DNA from: Nymphaea colorata
Taxonomy: Eukaryota; Streptophyta; Magnoliopsida; Nymphaeales; Nymphaeaceae
DNA: 64,000 nt
Reading direction: 5' to 3'
Assembly (NCBI RefSeq): GCF_008831285.2
Contig: NC_045139.1
Location: 10,132,704-10,196,703, forward strand
Shown here: one piece after another, positions 38,637-50,500 of the stretch
Numbering within the stretch: position 1 is the stretch's first letter
Layout of the letters: every line of letters begins with the position of its first letter
The notes under the pieces: generated by a model
Database searches by the model: none
Told to the model about the DNA's origin: nothing
The model's input: only the letters and a program-made list of their open reading frames with translations
Made by a program: the position numbers and the translations under genes

Positions 38637-41600
38637 AATGTTTGTTGTTTGTGATGCTAACATGATTAATGTTGCGAGAGACGATACTTGTTGGCTTGTT
38701 GATAGTGGTTCAACTCTTCATGTTACTTCCCATAAGGTTTTTTTCTCTTCATATATTTCTGGTGATTTTGGTACTTTGAAAATGGGTAATGGTTCTTTGT
38801 CTCAGGTTGTAGGCAAAGGCGACGTCATTCTGAATAATGCAAATGGAGCTCTATTGAAGCTGACAGATGTGAGGCATGCACCTGACATGCATCTGAACCT
38901 TATCTCTGCAGGAAGGCTCGATGAAGAAGAGTATCACAACACTTTTGGTGATGGCCAGTGGAAGTTTACTAGAGGTTCCTTGATTATTGCTCGAGGCAAG
39001 AGATGCAGCAATAATCTTTATACTATGCAAACATCGATTTCCAGAGACATGGTACATGTGACACAGGACGAGAAATCTATAGAGTTGTGGCACAGGAAGC
39101 TGAGACATATGAGTGACAAAAGACTGCAATTCTTGATCAAGAAGAATCTTCTACCAGATGTAAAGAAGGATAAACTTGATAAATGCAGTCATTGTTTTGT
39201 AGGGAAGCAGACACGAGTCTCTTTCAAGAGTCATCCACCTTCCAGAAAGTCAGAAGCACTTAAGCTGGTTCATACAGATGTATGTGGTCCTATGAAAGTA
39301 AGTTCACATGGTGGTGCACTTTATTTTGTCATATTTATTGATGATTTTTCCAGGAAAGTTTGGGTCTATTCTTTGAAGAGGAAAGACCAAGTCCTTGGTG
39401 TTTTCAAGGACTTTCATGCACTGGTTGAAAGGCAGTCTGAAAAGAAGCTGAAGTGTGTTCGCAACGATAATGGGGGAGAGTATATTGGTCCATTTGATGA
39501 GTATTGCAGATCTCATGGCATCAGGCACCAGAAGACTCCACCTAAGACTCCTCCATTGAATTGCGTGGCAGAAAAGATGAACAGGACACTCATGGGAGAG
39601 TTAGATGTCTCCTATCTGAAGCTAAGTTATCTGATTCTTTTTGGTGTGAAGCTTTACATACTGCTGCTTATATGATTAACTTGTCTCCACATGTTCCTTT
39701 GGATGGTGATATTCCTAACAGAGTTTGGTATGAGAAGGATGTATCCTATGAGCACTTACGTGTATTTGGGTGCAGGGCATTTGTGCATATACCAAAAGAT
39801 GAGAGATCGGAGTTGGAATAAAAAAGCAGACAGTGCGTGTTTTTGGGTTATGGCCATGATGAATTTGGTTATAGATTGTATGATCCAGTTGAGAAGAAGC
39901 TTGTCAGAAGCATGAATGTTGTATTTGTTGAAGATCAGAATATTGAGGATATTCAGAAAGCAGTAAAGGATTCTTCTCATAACAGCTATTTGCCAGTTGA
40001 TGTGGACCCTATTCCCTTGCAGAATACTTCAAGAGCAGTGTCAGATGATGCTGTTGGGCAGATACATGATAGAGAAGGACAAGTAGACATGCCATATATT
40101 CTTAATTCGGATGACGAAGGTGACGATCATAATTTGGAGGGTTCTTCCTCAAATGTAGATCGGCAGCGAAGATCCACGAGGGAGCGACGTCCCTCAACTA
40201 GATATCCCGCACATGACTATATTTTGTTGACTGACAGTGGTGAGCCTGAATGCTATGAAGAAGTTATGCATGATGTGCACAAGGAAAAGTGGATGGAAGC
40301 CATGAAAGATGAGATGCAGTCACTTTACGACAACCACACCTTCGTGCTTGTGGAGTTGCCCCAAGACAAGAGGGCATTGAGAAACAAATGGGTTTTTAGA
40401 GTGAAGCATGATGAAAGCTCTCTAAACCCAAGATACAAAGCTAGGTTGGTTGTGAAGGGGTTCAATCAGAGGCAAGGAGTTGACTTCGACGAGATATTCT
40501 CATCGGTGGTCAAGATGTCATCTATCAGAGTTGTTCTTCGTTTGGTAGCCAGTCTTGATTTGGAGATCGAGCAGATGGATGTGAAGACAGCTTTTCTTCA
40601 TGGTGATCTTGATGAGGAAATTTACATGATGCAACCAGAAGGTTTTCTGGTGAAAGGTAAAGAAAACCATGTTTGTAGATTAAAGAAAAGCTTGTATGGT
40701 CTGAAGCAGACACCTAGGCAGTGGTATAAGAAGTTCGAGTCATTTATGGGGGAGTATGGCTACACCAAGACTACTTCAGATCACTGCGTCTTTGTGAAGA
40801 AATTCTCAGGTAATGATTTTGTCATTTTGTTGATTTATGTTGATGACATGCTTATTGTTGGCAATAATATATCGAGAATTTCAAGTTTGAAAAAGGAGTT
40901 GAGCAAGTCTTTTGCTGTGAAAGACTTGGGACCTGCTAGTCAGATTTTGGGTATGAAGATCACACGAGATAGGAAGTCGAAGAAGCTATGGCTATCTCAA
41001 GAGAAGTACATTGAGAAGATACTTCAAAGATTTCACATGGACAAGGCAAAGCCTGTTAGTACCCCTCTTGCAGCGCATTTCAAGTTAAGCACCAAGCAGA
41101 GTCTAATGACAGATTCAGAAAAGGAAGATATGGAGAAGATTCCCTATGCCTCAGTCACAGGTAGTCTGATGTATGCTATGGTATGTACTAGACCTGATAT
41201 TGCTCATTCAGTTGGAGTTGTTAGTCGGTTTGTCTCAAATCCAGGAAAGAAACACTGGGAAGCAATTAAATGGATTTTGAGATACCTTCGTGGGACTAGC
41301 AGTTTTTCACTTTGTTTTGGGGTAGAAAAATTTATTCTTATTGGTTATACAGATTCAGACATGGCAGGAGACATTGACGGGAGAATATCTATATCTGGTT
41401 TTTTATTGACATATGCAGGTGGTGCAGTTTCTTGGCAATCCAGACTTCAAAAATGTGTAACATTATCTACTACTGAAGCAGAGTTTATTGCAGCTACAGA
41501 GGCGAGCAAGGAGCTTCTATGGATGAAGAGGTTCATGCAGGAACTTTAGTTCAGTCAAGACGAGTATGTGCTTTACTGTGACAGTCAGAGTGCTATTCAC

Positions 41601-41813
41601 CTTGAAAAGAATTCTACTTTTCATGCAAGGTCAAAGCATGTAAACGTAAGGTATCATTGGAAACGTGATGTTCTAGAGTCGAAGCAGCTTGTTCTTGATA
41701 AGATCCATACAGATGATAATCATGCAGATATGATGACTAAGTCTCTACCTAAAGAGAAACATGATATGTGGAGAGACTTAGTTGGGATGACTGCCTTTAA
41801 GGCAGTTCATTAA
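38600..41813 (+). pseudogene. Copia pol (protease, integrase, RT, RNase H), interrupted
   Basis: The protease has WLVDSGST. The pre-integrase zinc finger is visible (LWHRKLRHM...CSHC). The integrase core has HTDVCGP, RNDNGGEY and VAEKMNRT, so the three acidic residues are present. RT has FLHGDLDEEIYM and the catalytic YVDDMLIVG. RNase H has TDSDMAGD, STTEAEF and LYCDSQSA, and the end is HADMMTKSLP. Breaks are a frameshift near 39595, TAA at 39819-39821 and TAG at 41547-41549. The longest intact piece, 39837-41549, spans the end of integrase through RT into RNase H. Confidence 0.9.
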
Positions 41814-41866
41814 TTTTGTTCATTTTTTGCAGGTATGTTTCCTCACTTGAAGGTGGAGGGGGAGCT

Positions 41867-42523
41867 TGTTGGGTCGGGTCCAGCCTCAAGAGAGGACCCG
41901 ACCCGGCCCGTCACTTAAGTGACGGGCGGGCGATAAAGGGGAGGGCACTCGATGGTGCCCCCTATTCCTTTCTCACGTCTCTCTCTCTTTTGGGTCCTCT
42001 TTTAGGGTTTCTTTTTGGGGAAAAGAAAGGGTGCTCTCTCTTGGTGGCTGGACAGCAAAAGGAGAAGAGGAGAGGAGAGAAGGAGAAGAGGAGAGGAGAG
42101 AAGAAGAAGAGAAAAGCTAGGAAGAGAAGGTTGCGAGTTTGGCTTGAGCAAGATTCGATTCCAACGAGGAGGCAGAACGCATCTCCTCCCAATCCACGTT
42201 TTGGGCATTCCATCAGTGATATTTTCCCTTCTTTTCTCATATAGTTTTGATGAGATATTATTGTTTAAGGGTTAGCTTTGTGTAGCTCCTCGTGGGAAAA
42301 CTTATATCATTGATTATAGTGGATTAAGTTTTGGGTCGTAGTACCCCGTGGTTTTTACCCTCATTGTTTAGAGGAGTTTTCCACGTAAAAATCTTCTTGT
42401 ACAGTTTGTGATTGTGATTGCTTTGTCGTTGATCTGTTGCTTATTACATGATCGGTTTGGGCTATACTTCGTTGTTGAATCTTTTTTAGTAGATTCGTGT
42501 TTATCCGCATTTTTATCCCAACA
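41867..42523 (+). repeat. 3' LTR of the full-length Copia element
   Basis: 657 bp, colinear with the 5' LTR without net length change. Confidence 0.95.
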
Positions 42524-42528
42524 CTTCT

Positions 42529-43400
42529 TAGGGGCCGCATTGCTCTTGACATGCCCCTTAGACTATTGTCTCTTGTTCTTTGATGTTTCGTTCAACGAGA
42601 CAAAATGGAAGTCTACCAATCGCCCGGTCGTACCAAGAGCTGATGGCAAATTTCTAACTTTCTACCTCCACAGCTCGGCTTGGGCCAAGTTTTGCAGGTC
42701 AGACATGAAGTTGAAGTGCTTGTCCTCCTCTAACATGCTCGTGACTTCAAGCAAATGCCCAGAAAAGGCTTTGACATAGTTGCGAATGGAGCCAATTACT
42801 TCAATTGGTGGAGGAATTCATGTGCTTGCCGAACGACACTCACGAGCAAAAACCGACTTCTTAGTTCCCACTTCATGTCCTCCCAAAGAAAGATAGGAGG
42901 CCATTCTACGAGCGAGTCTTCCTCCATTTTGGTTCATCAAGAGAGCTTTGCATCACCATGAAAAATACATGTCGGCGACAGTCACTTGATCACCATCATG
43001 AGTATGGGTGGCCTTAAATACTGTTCCATATCCGAAAGGTAATTTTCAAGTTTGTTCAAGCTTCGGGTACCATGAAATCCCTTCAGTTCAGGTACCTTAT
43101 GGCATCAAGGTTCTCCTCATGCTCCTGCACCAATAATTCATTTAAAAACAATAAAGTCCTCTTACAGAGACCGACAGGGATCTTGCAGGGCCTATAGTAG
43201 TCAATACATCTGTCTTGATGGTGGTAAAATGTGCCTCTATGTCAATACTAATGACACTTACCTAGGAGTCAATCGTTCCAATGCAAACCATGCCTTAGTA
43301 GCGTTCCACAACAACTCATCGATTTGGGTGGAGAAACCTTCAAGCAATTCATTCATCTGATCAACACGACACTGAGCTCCCAGATCATGGTCATCTCTCG
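42529..43400 (-). pseudogene. Gypsy gag N-terminal part and leader, degenerate
   Basis: It lies between the Copia target site and the gypsy primer-binding site, continuous with 37128 before the Copia insertion. No long frame remains. Placement as gag is by position and because the zinc knuckle follows on the other side of Copia. Confidence 0.5.
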
Positions 43401-43414
43401 GCTCTAATACCAAC

Positions 43415-44283
43415 TATCATATAATTGCTCTTGTTTTCTTTCATAAAGCCAGTAGTGGCTTAAGGTTCTCAAACCTTAACAACCTTCAGACCTCCTGGAC
43501 AATGAAGCTTCATAGATAGGATGCTGTAGAAGTGCTTGCAACAGTACTTCCACCAAGCAAAGGCGGGGCAATACTAGAGATCTTTCAAAGGTGATGCCCT
43601 TCTTTCATTCAACTAAACAATGGACTGTACAATTGCTTCCTAGATACCTTTGCAAGGTCTAGTAGACGACCTTTTATATATGTGCCTTTACATTATTTAA
43701 GACTTAACCAAATTTACAAGTGTACAAGGCTGAAAGGAAGCGTGACACTCGGCCAACAACCATGTGTCGCTGCTTCGGCCTGCTCACCTTTCGTCGAATG
43801 ACCGATCTCGCCTTTTTCCACCCGTGTTCAAATTTCAAATGATGAAATGGTTTAGCCGTCCCAACTTTTGCAGTAGAGTCTGCATCACCGACGGGATCTA
43901 GAACGATTGACTGCGGCAGGCCAAGCATGTGCCATGCATGCCTCTCTGCACGGCTTGAGCCAGCTTGCCAATACAAGGCCTTTATCTTCTGTAACATGCT
44001 TGCCTAATTGGATACTTCTAAAAATCTCTACTCCCAATATCCTTGCGAAGGGACTTGTCCGAACTGTCACCATTGGATCTTTGTCATTCATTGACTGCCC
44101 AATGGTCTGGCCAATTCTTTCCGTCGCATGCCAACAAGTGCCTGTTTTGGATGTAGAAAAGTTTGCCTAACTCAGAGCTTAAGCAGCAGGTAACTAACTC
44201 TAAATAGCGGCTAAGTAACAAGGCCGCCAACTAGGCATCGGCAAGCAAAGAGCTTTGCCTTGGCCGAGCTCCTAGCCGTGTTA
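43415..44283 (-). repeat. Right (5') gypsy LTR
   Basis: Partner of the left LTR. It preserves the target site that the Harbinger-type element disrupted in the left copy (around 43601-43625). Confidence 0.75.
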
Positions 44284-47200
44284 TAGTATACCATTTCCCT
44301 TGTTGATGCCAACCAAGAAACTAGGAATCGAAAGGTGGAGGGAATGGAATGAGTGGGGAGGGGGCTGCCGGCCTCTTTGGTCCAAAGAGTGGGTTGTTAA
44401 TCCCTCACTTTTACTCATTACCCAAAACCGCAGACAAGTGCTCCCTTGAAAAAATGGAGCTGAATTCTACAAAAGGACAAAAGAAGAATTTGCCCTGGAT
44501 CTAACAGCCCATGCTCTTTTGAGTGTTTCATATGTGAAGAACCCCCATTTACCGATTGTCTAAAGCAAGACTCATTAATTGATGTACTAATGGGCTCATA
44601 ATGTTTTAAGTTATAACATGTTTACAAGCCACTTTCAAGTTTTGTTTGTGATATGAAATCATGTCTCCTTTTTCATTTGTTTTCTTTTGGCTAATTGTTT
44701 TACGTGCGATTTAGGCATTGTTACGGAAGAAATCAAAAGACATCATTTTGTCACACTGCTGTAAAATATGATGCTTGTGTTATCAATTTTTCTTTTATCT
44801 GCACCAACAACTTGTCATCATTGTTCTATTAAACGAGAAAAAAGGGTTTCTGGGCTCCTTTTGCGCTCTTTACTTTATAGGAGGCAGGGGAGACTTTGAG
44901 ATCTTATAGCAATGACTAACAGAGGTAGTTAACATTTGTGCTTATTATTTGAAAAACTAAAAGTCATTATCGTATCTTTCAACATCACAACGATAAGTAT
45001 ACCAAATAATAAGTATACCAAGATGTAAGAGGGTGTTTGATAAGAAGAATATCATGTTCTTGAAATGCGTTTTCTTAAAATGCATGTTCTATTGTATATA
45101 TTTTAAAGAATCAGTAAACTTTTTTTTTTTTAAATAAAAAAAAAACAGGTTCTCAAAACTTTGGAAAAGGAAAAACCTGAGAAAAAAATTTCGATTGCAT
45201 ATAAACAGGCCTTCAAGAAAATATTGCGGCTGAGAACTGAATCATACTATAGCTATTTGAATGCTTTTTCATAACAGGATGATTAATATACACTGCCAAG
45301 ATGTGCTTTGAATGGTAGATGAAACAGTCCTACACAGCTCTCGACATTACGGACATGGCGAAGGAGTCCCTTCCCGAGACACTCAACCAAATCACATCGA
45401 AACATGGAAAATTTTGTCTGAAGTGCCATAAAGTAACGAGAAGAAAAGGTCGTGCGATTTTGCATTTCCGGACATTCTTCACAGCATTCAAACGCACCTA
45501 GGAAATAGACGGATTGGCAAATAATATTTATGCTTGAAGCCTCTTTTAGTAGTCAATAATAAGCCTCTCGCAAAAAAAATTGCTTGACTTCTTTTTACAT
45601 TGATTCTCTTCATTGAATAAGTATGTTAATATACCACTTGGCCCCGCCAAGAATTTTAGTTAAAAAAATTTTCTACAAAATTTTAGTGCTGTAAGCCTGT
45701 AACAAAAAACATAGTTGATTCGGATTTCTTTTGTTTAACCACTTATTTTGTATGTACTTTACTAATTTATGCCGTCAAATGAAAGAAATAAAAAATTAAA
45801 CACCTTTCTATTGTTGTAGCCTCAAACTGGATTATGCTTTTGTAATTTTTTTTAATCATTTTATCAATAGCTTGTGAACGTCATCGAATTTAGCAAGAAC
45901 GCAACAGCTTTTAGCTCCTTTGGCGCTTTTTATCTATAGGAGACAAAAGGAAAGTTTGGGATCCTATACCAATCAATGAGGAAGCAAATTTTGTCCTCAA
46001 GATTTTTTTTTTTTTTTTAGAACAAGATGTGATCAAGATATTACTCTCTAACACCACCAAAATATCCCGAGGGCTTCGACCACCAGATAAGATTTAAAGT
46101 GGCGGCTCAATCTATCGCTTTCCCATTTTTGTGAAATTTGTCGGCATGGGAAATGTCCAAGGCCATTGTGAGCCTTTTGAAGTATTCTAAAGGTGTTTAC
46201 AAAAACACTCGCCACAAGTTTCAACTGTTGTTCTTTGGCTCACACGCAATCTAATGGGTTTGAATGTAACACTCGTGTATCGAAGATTATGAGGGATCTT
46301 CAAAAACTTATAAAGGAAGACCATTAATGAAATGATTGTTTTAGTTGCTAGCCTTTTTTAGGCTGAAGCCGAAACTGCTAGGAAGCGGGTTGTGATCTAC
46401 CGAACCATGGGCTCGAGCCTGGGAGTGGGTCGAGTTGCTATCACTTGTCAATTTGTTAAATTCATTTGAGCCATCTAAGTTGAATTTATTATAGATCGAT
46501 CCAAACCCCAAAACAAGTCAGAACCAGAAAAACATAAGGATAGCATTGGGGACTTTATGCGATGACAATTTCTACTAAATAAACATAAAAAAGATCTTAA
46601 ATACAAAAAAACCAACTCCATTTGGGTAGATTTAATTAATTGGATCTGAATTCAATTTTGCACGTGACTTTTTGAAATCCAATCCAGATCCAACAAGGGT
46701 AGGTTCTGATTCAATTTGATATTTAAACAATTAAACGAAACTGATAATATTCAATTTGAAACTAAACAATTAAAAATAGATTGGAATTCAGATCCATTTT
46801 TCTTATGAAATCATATTAAATGGATCCCATTTCGTATTGATAATGAGATTTTACCAAACCCATGGACGGGCATAGGCCTTCTTAGCATAGAGTTTACCTT
46901 GAGTGCCGCAATAATCTTTTCAAGAATCAGTAGATACAAAAAGGGATACTTCATAAGTACACTAAAAGGGTGTTTGTTTACTTGATTACTTGGGATACGA
47001 TATCCAAGGTGATTTGATCCTAGATCGTTGAGATCTTAGATCTGAAGATTTGGGATTAAATCCTGCTCCCCATATAACTTCAAATCTGAGGTTCTGACTA
47101 AATAAATGAGATATAAAATCCTTGTTTTTATATGGTGACGAAATTCGATGTTTGTTTATTCGGTGCGACTCAAACAGGAGTTAATTCATATCAGGCGTCG

Positions 47201-47563
47201 GATGTAAAATCCGAAGTTATCAAACATCGCCGGCCCGCTTATTGAATGGGAGGAAAGGCCAGAGAGTGAGCTGGCACGGGCACACATTCAAACGTTATCC
47301 GAAAAGGTGGGGCCCGCGGGCTCCTCCCCTCAACACCGGATTACCCTTTTTTTTTTTCTTTTCAGAAAAATCCGTTAACTGCCGTCATCCTGTTTTCCGT
47401 TTCTTCCTGTGGGCCGCCGTCCCTCTCTCTTTATCAGCCCTCCGCTTTCATCCCATAGGAGAAGCTCTGATCACTTCATCCAATTCTGAACCCTATCCTC
47501 TCTCTCTCACTCGGGAAGAAGATATTGGGGTCTCTGTTCTCAGAGGACTCTTCTAGACGATTG
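44284..47563. other. Intergenic sequence upstream of the DUF760 gene
   Basis: AT-rich, with homopolymer A and T runs. The stretch 46975-47230 has MITE-like ends (GGGTGTTTG...; inverse GATGTTTGATAACTT) but no confirmed target duplication. The last 200 bp are CT-rich (CTCTCTCTCACTCGGG) and probably form promoter and leader of the downstream gene. No other gene is recognised. Confidence 0.45.
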
Positions 47564-50500
47564 ATGGACTGTTGCCTTCATGCTTCCCTAGCGAAGAACC
47601 CGGTCTTCGCTCGCCATAGTTCGGCCGTCGCCTTCGTTGATCGCGCCTTCTGTCGTCGATCGTTGGCTGGATCCCGATCGCCGAAGCTTGGTTCCGTCTC
47701 CTTCTCCGGGTTCTCGTCCTGCTTCCTGGTTCGTTTCCTCGATCGGCTTTCTCTTTTGTTCGGGGGAGTTGGCTTTTACTGTATGAACTGATCATGTTTG
47801 GATATGCTCTTGACATTGGAAACCGTTCACTTGTTCGCGATTTGTTCGTTAGTCCAGGTTTCTCGTCTGCGTTTCTGTAGATTCGACTCTGGTAGTGGTG
47901 CGGGGAGTAGTTTGAAAATTTGACTTCTGGTTTGACTTTTAATTGTAGGGTTTACTTTTGAGAGATGGGGCCGGACAGTGTGGCAGTAGAGTCAGATACG
48001 GGAATTCGACCTGTGTGATCCTTCCATTAGCAAGCGCTGGAGTCAATGAGCGCGAAACCGACGCGGTCACTACGCCGTTGGAGCTGACATCTCCTGCGGG
48101 CAAATTCCTGACTGGTATACTGCGGAACCAGCGGCATTTATTTGCCGCCGCCGTTGCCGAACAGTTGGAGCAATTGGCGGAAGATCGACATGGTGCTATC
48201 TCTCGCAAGCGGAGTAGCGCGGACACCGTTGAGTGGTTGCTTCACAGGCTAGTATTTCTTGCTTTGCTATCACTCATAGTTTCGTCTCCTTGGATATACC
48301 ATTAAGAAATGGTAATGTGAACTAGACTAGTTGCAAGCGAGTGGTGAATTTGATTATTTTCTCCCCTGATTTGCTGTCTAACCGTCCTCTCGAATAGGAA
48401 GGATGAAAGGACGACTAATAGAATAAAAACGACTGTCTTTCAAAATTATCATGAAGAGGTCAGCATTTGATCTATATAGACGGTGATTTACAGACATATC
48501 ATCGTCACTGATAAAAGGTGACTATTACACACAACAGATTCTATAATCTCGATAGGTACAGTAAGAGAACTCTTGGTAATTTAGGAAACTTCTATCTTCA
48601 CGTCCTTTCTTTGTGCCATGACTGATTCTGCTGGGCGAGATTTGTGGCCATATCAGATATGGTCTTCATCCTTAACAAAGGTTTCACGTCAACTTGTTTA
48701 TGGAAAAAAAAAAAGCAAGTCCTAGCGTGGATTAAGATCCTTTAGAACCTTCGTAAATGGAAGACCTGTGGCGACGTTAAGATTGAGATCCTATTGTGCA
48801 GCTTCCATGATAATGTGCGCAGGTATTGGACTGGCTTCAATGATATGATCTATAATTTGCTGCTTGTTCTGGATTTCTGCTATCACAAGATTAGGAGCTA
48901 AATTAAGATCGGAAACAAAAACTCAAGAGGATTGATGGTTTCTTTTTCTGCTTCCTCATCTGGCATTACGTCGATGTATGTAAACACCCAATTGGCAGTT
49001 CTTAGGAGTTTGAATCATCTGTGCGCACCTCTAGACTATTTTCAGCCTAGTTTTGGGATTGCCTTTCTGAGCTAAAGATGCTTAGCTGCTTAAGTCAGCT
49101 CATCAAATTAGAATGCTGATCTATAGAATCCAAAGCAGCTGGATGCATCTGTAACTATGGCAACCTGAAGGGTGCTCATTGAATATGTAACTAATTTAGT
49201 CATTATAGCTGATTTAGTCACTGGTTTACTGGCTAACGTGTGGGGATTAACTTGTCTAGCATCGAGCAAACAGCAGAAACAGGGTACATGAATATCAATT
49301 GTGATAACAATGAACTTCAATTGATACAGTATGTTCATGCCAATGATTTGCTCCTTTTGGGGGATCGTTACATTTGTGTCAAAGTGGCAAACAGGGTCCG
49401 TCTGGTTCTGCCCCATGATTTGGTTTGGTATTACTTGATTGAGCTATGATATCTATTAATATTATAGGATGGGTCAGTTTCGGATTTATTCAAGTTCCTC
49501 CGTAATTGGATTTTCCAAGTATATGGCAGAGATTTGGTTATGTCTTTACATGGAAGTGGGAGCACTGATTTAATCAGTCAACTAGAAACAGTATATATAA
49601 CCAGCGCAGTACATATAGTGGAAAAAGCAAAACTATTGAAATAGTGGTATTTGTGGCATAGTCAATTTGAAGTTTCCAGAATTACTATGATCTTGGGAAG
49701 CAGGTGGGTGTTCTGCATTCTACTTGATGTTTGGTCTAACTTATTTGTAGGTCCAGATGCAGACTCTCATCAAACTTGTTCAAAATTTTTAAAGTTGTTA
49801 CAGAAATTCATGACATTTTAAGAGCCGGTTTATTGATGGCCTGTTTATTTTCTTTAGGTTATTGCCCAGAAGGTATAATAACAAAGGTAGGTGGTGCCCT
49901 GGTGGGACTGAAATATTTGTCTATCTTGAATTCTTGGTGGAGTATTTTGTTCTCTCTTAACTGTATTTCAGAATTGGTCAATCTCCTGTGCAGTAACAGT
50001 GTTTGCAGTAAGGTTGGAGACAGAAGGGCTCTGGGCTTGAATTAACACACGTACACACCATATAAATATATATGTACCTAATTACATTAATTTGGACTAG
50101 AGACAACCTGACAAACATAGATGTATCGAAGATATGTCAATGCAACAGGCAGGAACTAGCGCAATCTAAAAGAAACATAATACCCATTCTAACTTGGCAT
50201 GCTTGAAACACAAATTAAACTATTAAGATATATATAATACGTATAAACATTATCACAATGAAATGCATATTCGAAAGAAAGAACAAAAGTATAAAAGTTG
50301 ACTAGAAGATTACAGCAGCATAGCCCTTATAAAATAAATTTAGAAAACCAAGAAGAAGAAAATGAAGAAAAGGGTCAGCAACAGAGAGAGAGCGAGAGAG
50401 CTTTTTTTTCTTTTCCAATAAAAGTTAAGTAGTTTGAGTGGATTCCTAAAGCAAATCCTCTTTTCCTAAATTACAAATATAGGCCAAGCAGGGCATTTAG

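Larger units (their letters stand above)
37129..42523 (+). mobile_element. Full-length Ty1/Copia retrotransposon, 5395 bp, TSD CTTCT
   Basis: LTRs of exactly 657 bp (37129-37785 and 41867-42523) begin TGTTGGGT and end CCCAACA. The 5-bp target duplication CTTCT (37124-37128 and 42524-42528) is intact. TGGTATCAGAGC (37789-37800) is the primer-binding site and AGGTGGAGGGGGAGCT before the right LTR is the polypurine tract. Gene order is gag, protease, integrase, RT and RNase H, the Copia order, of a Tnt1/Tork-like type. LTRs differ at about 3% by eye, nearly all transitions. Several stops and frameshifts disable the polyprotein. Confidence 0.95.
29880..44283 (-). mobile_element. Old Ty3/gypsy retrotransposon, split by two later insertions
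   Basis: Minus-strand element. The right (5') LTR is about 43415-44283. Beside it, the minus strand TGGTATTAGAGC (43401-43412) is a tRNA-Met primer-binding site with one mismatch. Gag fills 42529-43400 and continues at 37128-36930 with a zinc knuckle. Then come protease, reverse transcriptase and integrase in order 36.8 to 34.0 kb. The left (3') LTR is about 29880-29953 plus 33171-33850. The coding region is broken by many stops and frameshifts, and the LTRs are strongly diverged, so it is the oldest piece of the stack. The outer left boundary is approximate and no target duplication was identified. Confidence 0.8.

Noticed and set aside
46340-46460. SINE-like stretch with GGTTGTGATCTACCG and GTGGGTCGAGTTGC
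   Set aside because: Pol III box matches too weak, no tail or target duplication found.
46975-47235. MITE with GGGTGTTTG-type ends upstream of the DUF760 gene
   Set aside because: Inverse match of the ends is partial and no target duplication could be confirmed.
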